NCBI RefSeq assembly: GCF_003815975.1
Contig: NZ_CP033932.1
Coordinates: 2,085,001-2,149,000, forward strand
Source: Chryseobacterium bernardetii
Lineage (GTDB): Bacteria; Bacteroidota; Bacteroidia; Flavobacteriales; Weeksellaceae
Direction of reading: 5' to 3'
DNA: 64,000 nucleotides
In this document: positions 49,982-59,577 of the stretch, piece after piece
How the letters are laid out: each line of letters starts with the position of its first letter
Numbering within the stretch: the first letter of the stretch is position 1
The notes under the pieces: generated by a model
What the model was told of the DNA's origin: nothing
Database searches by the model: none
Seen by the model: the letters and a program-made list of their open reading frames with translations, nothing else
Program-made: the position numbers and the translations under genes

Positions 49982-51637
49982 TTACTTATAAAGCACTTTG
50001 TAATATTCATCCACCATTCTGTCACTATTGAAATGATCTTTTACATCGTTCATCGCATTGTGCTGGATTTTTCTCCATTGGTCCGGGTGATCGTAATACA
50101 AAGGAAGAATTTCGTTTTCAAGGATTTCATATAACTTATTCAAATCATAATTGTCCTGTTCGTAGATGCTCATATTGAGGTAATCTGCTTTTGGAACTAC
50201 GAAAGAATTTTCTCCGTGTTTGGCAAATTCAGGAATCCATCCATCATCTGTAGATAAGTTAACAGAACCATTCATAGCAGCTGTCATTCCTGAAGTTCCG
50301 GATGCCTCTCTTGGAACCCTTGGATTGTTTAGCCAAAGATCAGAGCCCTGTTTTAACGATTTACTTAAAGAAAGCTCATAGCCGGTAAGAACCGCCATAT
50401 TTTTATGGTTCCTGCTTTCTTCCACCAGAGTATTGAAAGTAGAAATTGCTGAATAGTCCATTGGATAAGGTTTCCCCGCCCAGATGATCTGTACCGGATA
50501 TTTAGGATTGTTGAGAAGCCTGTAGAATCGGTCTTTATCATGTAAAAGCAGTTCTGCGCGTTTGTAACCCGCAAATCTTCTGGCCCATACGATAGTGAAA
50601 ACATTAGGGTTGAATAAATTTCCGGTTTGGTCTGCCACAATACTGAATAGTTTTTTCTTTAAATGCTTTTTACGGTAATCGAAAACGGTATCATCATTTT
50701 CATCTTTCGCATTATAAAGCGTCTTGTCTGCCCAATATTTGAATTCCTGTGCATTGGTAATAGAAGTAATTTCACATATTCCGGGATATTTATTCCACAT
50801 TGCACGGGAAACCACTCCATGAAGCTGAGAAACTCCATTGGCAATTCTTGCCATTTTAAGGGCGCAAAGAGAATGGTTGAAACGGTCATCATCCGTTCCT
50901 TCAATAGTTTTTACTTCTTCCATGCTATAGCCGGAGAAATAAGACATGTCGTAACATAATCTGAAGCTGTGCTTTTCATTTCCTGCTTCTTCCGGAGTAT
51001 GAGTAGTGAAAACCAGTTTTTCTTTAACCTTATTAAGGTCGCCGTTGTATTTTCTTAATAAATAAAATGCTGCCGGAAGTCCGTGAGCTTCATTTAAATG
51101 GTAAACATCCCTTTCGGTATTTATTTCATCCAGTAACTTGGCCCCTCCTTTTCCCAGTAAGATGTATTGGGCAAGTTTAGTAGATTCATTAGCATCATAA
51201 AGTTTGTGGCAGATGGTTTTTGAAACATGATCGTTTTCAGGAACGTCTGTAGACAGAAAAAACATCGGGGCTGTGTTGAAAATTTCGGGATCAAGATACC
51301 ATACCTTTACCCAAACAGGAGCACTGTGAATTTCAATTTGAAATTTTATTCCTGTATCCTCAAGAAAGCTGTACATCTTTCGGGTCCATACCGGTTGTAA
51401 AGTCTGGTCATGGTTTCTGGCCTGGTCATAATATCCGAATTTCCAAAGAATGCCAATTCCGATGAGATCCTGCTTCAGATTATAAGCACTTCTCATATGA
51501 GATCCTGCTAAGAATCCAAGGCCTCCTGAGTATATTTTCAGGACCTGCTCAAGGGCAAATTCCATTGAGAAATAGGCGGTTCTTTTTGAATATTGGGGAT
51601 TGATGTTGTAGGGTATTTTAAAATTCCTAAAATCCAT
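49982..51637 (-). CDS. Alpha-glucan phosphorylase homologue (GT35) lacking the PLP lysine
   Basis: A 551-residue protein of the short glycogen/alpha-glucan phosphorylase type. The N-terminus has AYFSMEFALEQVLKIYSGGLG, then VYHLNEAHGLPAAFYLL, VFTTHTPEEAGN and WARRFAGYKRAELLL, all phosphorylase landmarks. At the cofactor site, where phosphorylases read EASGTSGMK with the lysine that binds pyridoxal phosphate, this protein has EASGTSGMTAAMNG, a Thr. Classical phosphorolysis is therefore doubtful; a sugar-binding, transferase or regulatory role is possible. The open frame extends 79 codons upstream, but MDFRNFKIPYN is the normal start. Confidence 0.8.
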   Translation of the reverse strand: MDFRNFKIPYNINPQYSKRTAYFSMEFALEQVLKIYSGGLGFLAGSHMRSAYNLKQDLIGIGILWKFGYYDQARNHDQTLQPVWTRKMYSFLEDTGIKFQIEIHSAPVWVKVWYLDPEIFNTAPMFFLSTDVPENDHVSKTICHKLYDANESTKLAQYILLGKGGAKLLDEINTERDVYHLNEAHGLPAAFYLLRKYNGDLNKVKEKLVFTTHTPEEAGNEKHSFRLCYDMSYFSGYSMEEVKTIEGTDDDRFNHSLCALKMARIANGVSQLHGVVSRAMWNKYPGICEITSITNAQEFKYWADKTLYNAKDENDDTVFDYRKKHLKKKLFSIVADQTGNLFNPNVFTIVWARRFAGYKRAELLLHDKDRFYRLLNNPKYPVQIIWAGKPYPMDYSAISTFNTLVEESRNHKNMAVLTGYELSLSKSLKQGSDLWLNNPRVPREASGTSGMTAAMNGSVNLSTDDGWIPEFAKHGENSFVVPKADYLNMSIYEQDNYDLNKLYEILENEILPLYYDHPDQWRKIQHNAMNDVKDHFNSDRMVDEYYKVLYK

Positions 51638-51839
51638 AGAATGCGGGTTTGTGTTTGAAAAGGCAAAGGTATTAATAATGAAAATAAACTCTATGTTAAT
51701 TAATGAATAAATTAATTTTAAAAGTAAGTATTGAATAGTTTTTTTTCTTATCTTTAAGAATGTAAATTTGTGATTATCAAAAACTTTAACGGTGAAAGCC
51801 AGTAATTGCATGTGTTTAATTAAATAAAAAAAATCACAC

Positions 51840-52637
51840 ATGAAAAAAACGTTTTCTGATGAAGATCTGATCAAGAATCTGAGTTTATATTACCTGAACA
51901 GGCATTTGAAAAAAAAGCCTATAGAAAAGTATCACCGTACCATAGACGAGTCTCCGCTTCATGATCGTGAAAAATACCGAAAAAAATCTGAGATTCTTCT
52001 GCTCAATTCTTTTATGCATCATTTTCCTGATGTGAAATTTGAAAATCTTACCTGCGAAAGTCCGGACTTCATCGCAAAACTGAACGACAAAAAGATCGGA
52101 ATAGAACTTACCGAAGTGATCAACCATCTGGAAATGAAGAAGGTGGAAAGTACTTTGAACAAAATGTTCCGTCAGGCAGAAATATTATTAGAGCAGGAAG
52201 ACACTACGAAGTATCGTGGTGTTTATTTTTTAGAGTTTCACCCGAATATAAGGTTTGATAATTTAGAAGAACAGGAAGAGAATATTATTAACATCTACAA
52301 AAGTATTAAAAAGAATAAAGGAATAGGATGTGTGAAAAGGGTAAGGAAATCTTTTCACCGTAGAAATGTTTTCATTACTCACGAGTATAGTATGAATCTT
52401 TTTGATGAATTATGCTCAGAGAAAATCCTGGATCTTATTGAGAAAAAGAACGAAAAATTTCCTTACTATGATACTTCGGTAGATGAATGCTGGCTGGTGA
52501 TTGTTTCTGATATGAATTCCATTGCATCAAGATATACTTTCATACAGGATAAAGACCATCTGAAAGAAGTAAAAAGTCCTTTTCATAAAATTTTTCATCT
52601 GGAAAATCTCTGTGGTAATATTACAAGTATAAAATAA
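51840..52637 (+). CDS. Unknown protein with nuclease-like motif
   Basis: A 265-residue soluble protein that I cannot assign to a named family. It contains ESPDFIAKLNDKKIGIELTE (residues 74-93), which resembles the PD...(D/E)x core of PD-(D/E)xK nucleases (PDF, then the Glu of GIELTE), though the final Lys is replaced by Thr. The rest is helix-rich and basic. Its promoter region overlaps the unused upstream extension of the phosphorylase frame, and the two genes are divergent. No defence or toxin partner is next to it. Confidence 0.6.
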   Translation: MKKTFSDEDLIKNLSLYYLNRHLKKKPIEKYHRTIDESPLHDREKYRKKSEILLLNSFMHHFPDVKFENLTCESPDFIAKLNDKKIGIELTEVINHLEMKKVESTLNKMFRQAEILLEQEDTTKYRGVYFLEFHPNIRFDNLEEQEENIINIYKSIKKNKGIGCVKRVRKSFHRRNVFITHEYSMNLFDELCSEKILDLIEKKNEKFPYYDTSVDECWLVIVSDMNSIASRYTFIQDKDHLKEVKSPFHKIFHLENLCGNITSIK

Positions 52638-52708
52638 TAATTAATAGTGTTAATTTATTATTTAAATATGGTATTTGTTTTAAATTTAGTAAAAAATACC
52701 ACTTTCCG

Positions 52709-52738
52709 TTGTTTTTGATTAAATATTAGGTATATTTG
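52709..52738 (+). promoter_or_regulatory. Promoter of the T9SS type-B gene
   Basis: TTG (52709-52711) and TATATTTG (52731-52738) are separated by 19 bp, a good match to the flavobacterial -33/-7 consensus. The predicted leader is about 50 bases. Confidence 0.7.
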
Positions 52739-52796
52739 ATATGTGTTGGGTATCGATCTGACACAAAACGACTTAACCATAAAAACAAATATATCT

Positions 52797-54896
52797 ATGA
52801 GAAAAATTTTACTATTTACCTTTTTATACATTTCCCATTTCTTATACTCTCAGCAAGATTGTGCAACAGCGTTGGCTGTTTGTGGAAATTCTAATCTTAC
52901 TTACAGCCCTTCGGGGTATGGTAATATCAAAGAAATGGTAAATTCCGGAACCTGTATAGATACATCCGGAGAACATAATTCCATCTGGTATAAAATTACG
53001 ATTGCCACAGCAGGTACTCTTACATTTAATCTGGTTCCCAACAATCCGGATGCGGATTACGACTGGGCTATTTTCGGGCCTAACGTAAATTGCGGAAGTC
53101 TGGGATCTGCAATACGCTGTAATGCAGCAACAGTTATTGGAGTGGGTGCGGCTACCGGATTAAACATGACAAGCACCATTACAAATGCAGCCGGTGGGTC
53201 AACTACTCCTTATTGCCGGTATTTGGATGTTTTGCCAGGAGAAACGTACTATTTATTCATTGATAACTGGGTAAGCAGTACCAGTAGCACCACAGCTCCT
53301 TTTTCTTTAACATGGGGAGGAACTGCTACTTTGGCGTCTCCATTTACAGATCCTGCTATTCAGCCTTATCCTTTTATGCCACCAGGAATCCCGGCTGCTA
53401 ATCCTGCAGACCCGCGAGAAGTTATTATCTGTGGGAACCCTGTTATATTTGATTTTACTACATTATCAGCAGGTATTGTTAATGGAAATCCCGGTTTTAG
53501 TGTAAGTTATCATACCAGTGCCAATGATGCATTAACAGTGAATAATCCTATTACAACCCCCTTACTGGTAAATACTACAACGGTCTACTATTATAGTATA
53601 AGTTATACAGATCCCGCCAATCCATCCAGTCCGCTTAATAAATGTAAACAGACTGGAACATTTAAATTTAAGGATGGCTCTATTACTCTAAAAAACGCGA
53701 CATTAATAGAGTGTAACAACAATAATGCAGGAACTGCTCTTTTTGATCTGACAACAGCTGACGTTACAGCAGCAGCCGGCGTTTCAAAAAAATATTATAA
53801 CAGTATGTTTGATCTTAATGCCGGAATTAATGAGATCACCAATCCGAATGCATTTATTTCAGCTGAAGGAGACGTGTATGTAAAAGTAACTTCCGAGTAT
53901 GGGTGCAGTGCTGTTACCAAAATCACATTAAAATTCCATCCTGTGGTGGCTGTGCAAGAGGCTAAGCTTACAGAATGTTTCATAGAATCAAATCCAAGTA
54001 CCGGATCCTTTAATCTTGCAAACGCTCCGGTAGCTACTCCGGACAATACTAAGAAATATTATCCATCCGAATCAGATGCTATTCATCAGACTAATGAAAT
54101 ACTGAATCCAATGAACTATATTGCTCCTAATGGAGTAGTATATATCAGAGTTACCAATAACAGAGGCTGCTACGCAGTGGCTAAGGTTAATTTAGTAGTA
54201 ACTCCGCCAAAATATTCTGGGATACTTAAGGATAAAACAATATGTATGGAAAGTAAAACCACTTTGGATGCGGGACCAGGATTCAAAAGCTACCAGTGGA
54301 GTACCGGCGAGACCACTCAAACTGTTACAGCAGGTGTTGGAGTATATTGGGTGAAACTTAAGACCGGAGATTGCTATACTACGCAAACGGTAAAAGTAAT
54401 GCCATCTGAACTGCCTGTTATTTCTGATATTGAGGTAGGAAATAATAAAATAACAGTTTCTGTAATAGGAGGTACGCCGCCTTATACATACTCGTTGGAT
54501 AATATTACCTGGCAGGATTCTAATGTTTTTACTAATCTTCCAAGAGGAGAATATAAGATCTATGTAAAAGATAATTATAACTGTACTCCTATAAAAGTTG
54601 AAATTGTTGTCCCTAACCTGATTAATGTTATTACCCCAAATGCTGATGGAGTAAATGATGTGATTGATTATTCTGCATTGTCCGGTAAACAGAATTTAGT
54701 GATTAATATTTTTGACAGATATGGAACCAAGATTCATCAGGCTGATAAACTTAACGGTTATAAGTGGGATGGAACGCTGAACGGAAGAAGAGTTCCTACA
54801 GGGACCTATTGGTATTCTGTACTGTGGAATGAAAATAATACAAGAAATACACCGGTTAAATTTACCGGTTGGGTATTAGTTAAAAATCGTGAATAG
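52797..54896 (+). CDS. Type IX secretion type-B sorted surface protein
   Basis: A 699-residue exported protein. A signal peptide (MRKILLFTFLYISHFLYSQ) is followed by a Cys-containing adhesin-like N-terminal region, several immunoglobulin-like or PKD-like repeats (two similar segments near ECNNNNAGTALFDLTTADV and ECFIESNPSTGSFNLANAP), a SprB-like repeat (GGTPPYTYSLDNITW) and a type-B C-terminal sorting domain: ITPNADGVNDV to GTYWYSVLW. It is expected to be exported by the T9SS and attached to or released from the surface, probably as an adhesin or gliding-related protein. Confidence 0.9.
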   Translation: MRKILLFTFLYISHFLYSQQDCATALAVCGNSNLTYSPSGYGNIKEMVNSGTCIDTSGEHNSIWYKITIATAGTLTFNLVPNNPDADYDWAIFGPNVNCGSLGSAIRCNAATVIGVGAATGLNMTSTITNAAGGSTTPYCRYLDVLPGETYYLFIDNWVSSTSSTTAPFSLTWGGTATLASPFTDPAIQPYPFMPPGIPAANPADPREVIICGNPVIFDFTTLSAGIVNGNPGFSVSYHTSANDALTVNNPITTPLLVNTTTVYYYSISYTDPANPSSPLNKCKQTGTFKFKDGSITLKNATLIECNNNNAGTALFDLTTADVTAAAGVSKKYYNSMFDLNAGINEITNPNAFISAEGDVYVKVTSEYGCSAVTKITLKFHPVVAVQEAKLTECFIESNPSTGSFNLANAPVATPDNTKKYYPSESDAIHQTNEILNPMNYIAPNGVVYIRVTNNRGCYAVAKVNLVVTPPKYSGILKDKTICMESKTTLDAGPGFKSYQWSTGETTQTVTAGVGVYWVKLKTGDCYTTQTVKVMPSELPVISDIEVGNNKITVSVIGGTPPYTYSLDNITWQDSNVFTNLPRGEYKIYVKDNYNCTPIKVEIVVPNLINVITPNADGVNDVIDYSALSGKQNLVINIFDRYGTKIHQADKLNGYKWDGTLNGRRVPTGTYWYSVLWNENNTRNTPVKFTGWVLVKNRE

Positions 54897-54924
54897 TTAT
54901 ATCCTGTAAATAAAATACATAGAT

Positions 54925-54955
54925 AAAACCACTTCGGAGGAAGTGGTTTTTCTGT
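54925..54955 (+). terminator. Terminator of the T9SS type-B gene
   Basis: AAAACCACTTC (54925-54935) pairs with GAAGTGGTTTT (54940-54950), followed by TTCTG. Confidence 0.85.
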
Positions 54956-54991
54956 TTGAATTTTTTATATTTAACTATCAAAATAGTAAAA

Positions 54992-55582
54992 ATGAAAGAC
55001 CTGTTTGTAAAACGCTTTGAATATTATAAATCCCTTGGAGATAAATCATTAGAACAATTATCTGATGAGCAGATTTTCTGGCAGTATAATGAAGAAAGCA
55101 ATTCCATTGCGGTAATCATACACCATATTGCTGGAAATATGCTGTCAAGATGGACTAATTTCCTTACTGACGATGGTGAGAAATTCTGGCGGAACCGGGA
55201 TGAAGAATTTGTGAATACTTTTAAAACCAAAGATGAGGTTCTCGAATTCTGGGAGAAAGGGTGGAAATGTTTTTTTAATGCTTTAGATCAGATTAATGAA
55301 GGGAATCTTTATTCTACAATTTATATCAGAGGAGAAGCTCATTCTGTTATTGATGCCGTTTTCAGGCAGCTTGCCCATTATCCATATCATATAGGTCAGA
55401 TTGTTTATATCGCTAAAATGATGAAAAATGAAGATTGGAAGACGCTTTCTATTGCCAGAAATAAATCGCAGGAGTTTAATAGTGAAATGAAAAGCAAATT
55501 TTCTGCAGAAGAATTATCCGGAAATTCATCACCTGTCTGTTTTCAAAACAGCCCGGAAGTAAGGGATGAATATAAACAATAG
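54992..55582 (+). CDS. DUF1572 (DinB-superfamily) protein
   Basis: A 196-residue four-helix-bundle protein of the DinB superfamily, DUF1572 branch. The putative metal-binding histidines are in VIIHHIAGNMLSRW and in RQLAHYPYHIGQIVY, the usual positions of the family. Bacterial members may be thiol-dependent transferases; no substrate is known. The start MKDLFVKRFE is preferred to an ATG 12 codons upstream. Confidence 0.85.
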   Translation: MKDLFVKRFEYYKSLGDKSLEQLSDEQIFWQYNEESNSIAVIIHHIAGNMLSRWTNFLTDDGEKFWRNRDEEFVNTFKTKDEVLEFWEKGWKCFFNALDQINEGNLYSTIYIRGEAHSVIDAVFRQLAHYPYHIGQIVYIAKMMKNEDWKTLSIARNKSQEFNSEMKSKFSAEELSGNSSPVCFQNSPEVRDEYKQ

Positions 55583-55615
55583 ACTGAATCAATCTTGAAT
55601 TATTATTAAAATTAC

Positions 55616-55623
55616 TATCTTTG
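55616..55623 (+). promoter_or_regulatory. Promoter -7 element of mtaB
   Basis: TATCTTTG fits the consensus and lies 25 bp before the mtaB ATG. Confidence 0.6.
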
Positions 55624-55648
55624 CATCCATAAAATTCAGAAGTAACAC

Positions 55649-56995
55649 ATGTCTGCTTTTCAAAGAACTGCCGCGTATCATACACTTGGCTGCAAATTAA
55701 ATTTTGCAGAAACATCTACTATTGCCCGTCAATTAACAGATGCAGGTTATGAAAAGGTGGGTTTTGATGAAAAGGCTAATGTGTACGTAATCAACACTTG
55801 TTCAGTAACTGAAAATGCAGACCGTGAGTGTAAGCTTCACGTAAAAAGAGCAATGAAAGCCAATCCTGACGGACTGGTAGTTATTGTTGGATGCTATGCC
55901 CAGCTGAAGCCTGAAGAAATTTCACAAATTGAAGGAGTAGACCTTGTTTTAGGAGCTAAAGAGAAATTTAATATTCTGAGCTATCTGGATGATTTGGAAA
56001 AATCAGAAAACGAGGGAATTGTTCATTCATGTGAGATTGAAGAAACCGATTTCTTTATCGGAAGTTATTCTATTGGTGACAGAACAAGAGCATTCCTGAA
56101 AGTTCAGGATGGATGTGATTACAAATGTACGTACTGTACGATTCCATTGGCAAGAGGAATCTCTCGTTCAGATACTATCGAAAATGTTCTTAAGAATGCT
56201 TCAGAAATTGCTGCAAAAGACATTAAAGAAATCGTTCTTACCGGAGTAAATATCGGTGATTACGGTAAAGGTGAATTTGGAAATAAAAGACATGAACATA
56301 CTTTCCTTGATCTTATTTCGGAACTTGATAAAGTGGAAGGGATTGAAAGAATCCGTATTTCTTCCATTGAACCTAACCTTTTAAAGGATGAGAGTATAGA
56401 ACTGGTTTCTAAAAGCAGAAGCTTTGTTCCGCATTTCCACATTCCGTTACAATCTGGAAGCGATGATTTGTTGAAAAAAATGAAACGTCGTTATCTTACT
56501 AAATTGTACAATGACAGGGTGAATAAAATCCGTGAGGTAATGCCTGACGCTGCTATTGGTGTGGATGTTATTGTCGGATTCCCTGGAGAAACAGAAGAAA
56601 AGTTCCTGGAAACCTATAATTTCCTTAATGAACTTCCTATTACTTATCTTCATGTATTTACTTATTCTGAAAGAGAAAATACAGAAGCTGCTGAAATGGA
56701 AGGCGTAGTTCCTATAGCAGAAAGAAAAAAACGTAATAAAATGCTGAGAATTCTTTCTGAAAAGAAAAAAATGGCATTTTATCAGACTCAACTCGGAAAA
56801 ACGCTTCCTGTACTTTGGGAGCATGAAAATAAAGACGGGAAAATGTTTGGCTTCACAGAAAACTATGTGAGAGTACAGAAAGACTATGATCCTGCCTCCG
56901 TAAATCAAATCGAATTTCTAAATTTAGAAAAAATCCTGTCAGATGGCACGGTTTCTGTGCAATCTTCCTACCAAAGTTTTTTAGCAAAAGCATAG
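55649..56995 (+). CDS. mtaB: tRNA t6A37 methylthiotransferase MtaB
   Basis: A 448-residue radical-SAM methylthiotransferase that converts t6A at position 37 of tRNA to ms2t6A. The N-terminal UPF0004 domain has Cys in TLGCKLN, NTCSVT and GCYAQ (second Fe-S cluster). The radical-SAM CxxxCxxC is in VQDGCDYKCTYCTIPLARG, followed by GVNIGDYG, IPLQSGSDDLLKKMKRRY and DVIVGFPGETEE. A C-terminal TRAM-like region follows. The whole layout is typical of MtaB. Confidence 0.93.
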   Translation: MSAFQRTAAYHTLGCKLNFAETSTIARQLTDAGYEKVGFDEKANVYVINTCSVTENADRECKLHVKRAMKANPDGLVVIVGCYAQLKPEEISQIEGVDLVLGAKEKFNILSYLDDLEKSENEGIVHSCEIEETDFFIGSYSIGDRTRAFLKVQDGCDYKCTYCTIPLARGISRSDTIENVLKNASEIAAKDIKEIVLTGVNIGDYGKGEFGNKRHEHTFLDLISELDKVEGIERIRISSIEPNLLKDESIELVSKSRSFVPHFHIPLQSGSDDLLKKMKRRYLTKLYNDRVNKIREVMPDAAIGVDVIVGFPGETEEKFLETYNFLNELPITYLHVFTYSERENTEAAEMEGVVPIAERKKRNKMLRILSEKKKMAFYQTQLGKTLPVLWEHENKDGKMFGFTENYVRVQKDYDPASVNQIEFLNLEKILSDGTVSVQSSYQSFLAKA

Positions 56996-57048
56996 GCTCT
57001 TTGCAAAATTTCTACTAAATTTATTTTTAAACTTTAAATACTACATTC

Positions 57049-58566
57049 ATGAGAGATAAGTTTTTATCTTGGGGAATTGTATTAGTAGCTGCTACCTGGA
57101 TTGTAGCACTGCTGATAAAAGCGCATTACTGGATACCAACGTTGTTATCCGCTATTTATGCATTGGGTGTTTACAATGCTTATCAGTCGAAACATGCTAT
57201 TCTGAGGAACTTCCCGGTACTGGGTTACTTCAGATACTTTTTCGAAAGTATTTCACCCGAAATGCAGCAATATTTCATCGAAAGGGAGACCGATGGGAAA
57301 CCGTTTCCGAGAAATCAGCGTTCAGCAGTATACAGAAGAGCTAAAAATTTAAGTGATACTGTAGCTTTTGGAACACAGTTGGAAGTAAATCACAGAAAAT
57401 ATGAAGGTATCAAGCATTCAATCTATGCAAAATCCCCGTCAGAAGAACTTCCGAGAGTTTGGGTAGGAGGAGAACAGTGTACACAGCCTTATCACGCTTC
57501 CTTGTTTAATATTTCAGCAATGAGTTTTGGAGCATTAAGTGACAGAGCCCAGATCTCCCTGAACAGAGGTGCTAAAAAAGGGAATTTCTTCCATAATACA
57601 GGAGAAGGCGGTATTTCACCTTATCACCTTGAAGGAGGAGATTTATGCTGGCAGATCGGTACAGGATACTTTGGGTGCCGTGATGAAGAAGGAAAATTTA
57701 ATCCTGAACTTTTTACAAAATATTCAACGCTTCCTAATGTGAAAATGATTGAGATCAAATTATCACAGGGAGCAAAACCAGGACATGGGGGAGTACTTCC
57801 GGGAGTTAAAAATACGCCTGAAATTGCAGCCATCCGTCACGTTACTCCTGGAATGACCGTTATTTCACCACCGTCACATACTGCATTCTCTGATGCAGCC
57901 GGATTGTTGAGGTTTGTACAGGAATTAAGAGAACTTTCAGGGGGGAAACCAGTCGGATTTAAACTTTGTATCGGAGATACTAAAGAATTTGAGGACATCT
58001 GCGTGCAAATGAATGTGTTGAAAACCTATCCTGACTTTATAACGATTGATGGAGCAGAAGGAGGTACTGGGGCTGCACCACCGGAATTTTCAGATGGAGT
58101 AGGGATGCCTTTAGAGCCAGCTTTAATCTTTGTGAACAGGACCCTTAATAATTATAACGTGAGAAATAAACTGAGAGTTATTGCCAGCGGTAAAGTTCTT
58201 ACAAGTTTGGATATCTTAAGAGCTATAGCAATGGGTGCTGATATGTGTAACAATGCAAGAGGATTTATGTTCTCGCTGGGATGTATCCAGGCTCTAAGAT
58301 GTAATTCAAACAACTGTCCTACGGGAGTTGCAACGCAGGATAAAATGTTAATCAAAGGATTGGATGTTACTGATAAAAGTGAAAGAGTATATCATTTCCA
58401 TAAAAATACCCTTCATACCTGCAATGAACTGATTGCAGCAGCAGGAAGAAGTTCTTATGAAGAAGTAGATGCTACTATGTTCATGAGAGGAGATGAATTT
58501 GACCACCTTGCAGATCTTTACTTCCCTGATATTTTAGGAAATGTAAAACAGAAAGCCAGATCGTAA
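57049..58566 (+). CDS. FMN-binding glutamate-synthase-family oxidoreductase
   Basis: A 505-residue protein with two N-terminal membrane segments (residues 5-45) and a large glutamate-synthase alpha-subunit-like FMN barrel: SAMSFGALSDRAQISLNRGA, NTGEGGISPYH, IEIKLSQGAKPGHGGVLPG, DGAEGGTGAAPPEF and CNSNNCPTGVATQD. It lacks the glutamine amidotransferase domain, as in the stand-alone group of this family, whose in vivo reaction is not defined. It has its own downstream terminator and is unlinked to a small subunit. Confidence 0.9.
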   Translation: MRDKFLSWGIVLVAATWIVALLIKAHYWIPTLLSAIYALGVYNAYQSKHAILRNFPVLGYFRYFFESISPEMQQYFIERETDGKPFPRNQRSAVYRRAKNLSDTVAFGTQLEVNHRKYEGIKHSIYAKSPSEELPRVWVGGEQCTQPYHASLFNISAMSFGALSDRAQISLNRGAKKGNFFHNTGEGGISPYHLEGGDLCWQIGTGYFGCRDEEGKFNPELFTKYSTLPNVKMIEIKLSQGAKPGHGGVLPGVKNTPEIAAIRHVTPGMTVISPPSHTAFSDAAGLLRFVQELRELSGGKPVGFKLCIGDTKEFEDICVQMNVLKTYPDFITIDGAEGGTGAAPPEFSDGVGMPLEPALIFVNRTLNNYNVRNKLRVIASGKVLTSLDILRAIAMGADMCNNARGFMFSLGCIQALRCNSNNCPTGVATQDKMLIKGLDVTDKSERVYHFHKNTLHTCNELIAAAGRSSYEEVDATMFMRGDEFDHLADLYFPDILGNVKQKARS

Positions 58567-58610
58567 TAATTGAGATGAATAAGCCATTTTAAGGCAACTT
58601 TAATGAATAA

Positions 58611-58648
58611 AAAATCAGATTAGAATTGCCTCTAATCTGATTTTTTTA
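58611..58648 (+). terminator. Terminator after the glutamate-synthase-like gene
   Basis: AAAATCAGATTAGA (58611-58624) pairs with TCTAATCTGATTTT (58631-58644), a 14-bp stem followed by T residues. Confidence 0.9.
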
Positions 58649-58778
58649 TCTAAGATTGGATAGTTTTGAGAACTATATTATTTTTCATCATCAAGCCTTG
58701 TTCTGCTTCTAAAGTATAGTAAGTTTACGAGATTGCAAATAACAAAACGTCTGTTATGTTATAGATGGTTTGTTTTTA

Positions 58779-59522
58779 TTATTCCTCATTCTTAAGCCTG
58801 TCTCTGCTTCCGTATATCTGGAAATTGAAAACAAATGACTTGTTTCTGTAAGAATAGCTTCCATAAGGATAGTGAGCATTTCTTGCAAAAGCAGCTCTTG
58901 ATGGAACGATAATCACCCCCTGAAGATTATAGGGTGCCTCATTTGGAAGATTAAAAGCTCCGAACTTTTTTAATGCTTCTTTTAAACCAGCTATTTCATA
59001 ATAACTTCTTGATTTTGCTGCATCGGTAGCTCCTGCGTCCAACGTAGCTTGTTTTACATAATAAAACATCGGATCAGCTAACGGAATAGTACCGTCATCT
59101 ATGGTATTGAAAAATTGGGTTTTAGCAGAAAATACAATATTCCCATTATTGTCAATGGCCCGGTAAGAATAGGCTCTTCCCATTATTCTGATAACGCTAT
59201 TATCTTTAATTTCCTGTGCTTCCCCTGGAGCAGGTTGTGCACCGTCTCTCATAATATAGATTGTTCCGGAAGGAAGGGTTTTATAATCTAACTGTGATAA
59301 TTTTTTTTCTTTATCATCAGAAGTATCCGTATCGCTGAAAGCTTTTATATTTCCCTGAGCATCCAGATAATTCTCATCCATGAATTTCTTAATAGCCTGG
59401 TCGTCATAGCTATTTTGAACATTGATGTCTCCCGGCTCCTGATACGAAGGCACTTCATCATCTTTTTTACATGCGGAAAAACACAAAGATCCGGCAAGGA
59501 TATATAAAAATATTTTTTTCAT
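58779..59522 (-). CDS. Lipoprotein resembling an FKBP-like fold
   Basis: A 247-residue lipoprotein: MKKIFLYILAGSLCFSACKK places the lipobox Cys at residue 18. The mature part has an acidic linker followed by a domain whose end, VIIVPSRAAFARNAHYPYGSYS and SFVFNFQIYG, has the order of the last strands of an FKBP domain (IPS near AYG, then a V-F-x-F strand). Key FKBP active-site residues are not all visible, so isomerase activity is uncertain. It lies alone, divergent from the S4 gene. Confidence 0.65.
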   Translation of the reverse strand: MKKIFLYILAGSLCFSACKKDDEVPSYQEPGDINVQNSYDDQAIKKFMDENYLDAQGNIKAFSDTDTSDDKEKKLSQLDYKTLPSGTIYIMRDGAQPAPGEAQEIKDNSVIRIMGRAYSYRAIDNNGNIVFSAKTQFFNTIDDGTIPLADPMFYYVKQATLDAGATDAAKSRSYYEIAGLKEALKKFGAFNLPNEAPYNLQGVIIVPSRAAFARNAHYPYGSYSYRNKSFVFNFQIYGSRDRLKNEE

Positions 59523-59577
59523 TTCAAAAAACTTTAATTACTTTACAAATAATATAACGGCAAAAGTATAAAAAAAT

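Noticed and set aside
51638..51874. 79-codon N-terminal extension of the phosphorylase homologue
   Set aside because: It is hydrophobic and basic without family match, overlaps the divergent promoter region, and the family normally starts at the MDFRNF segment.
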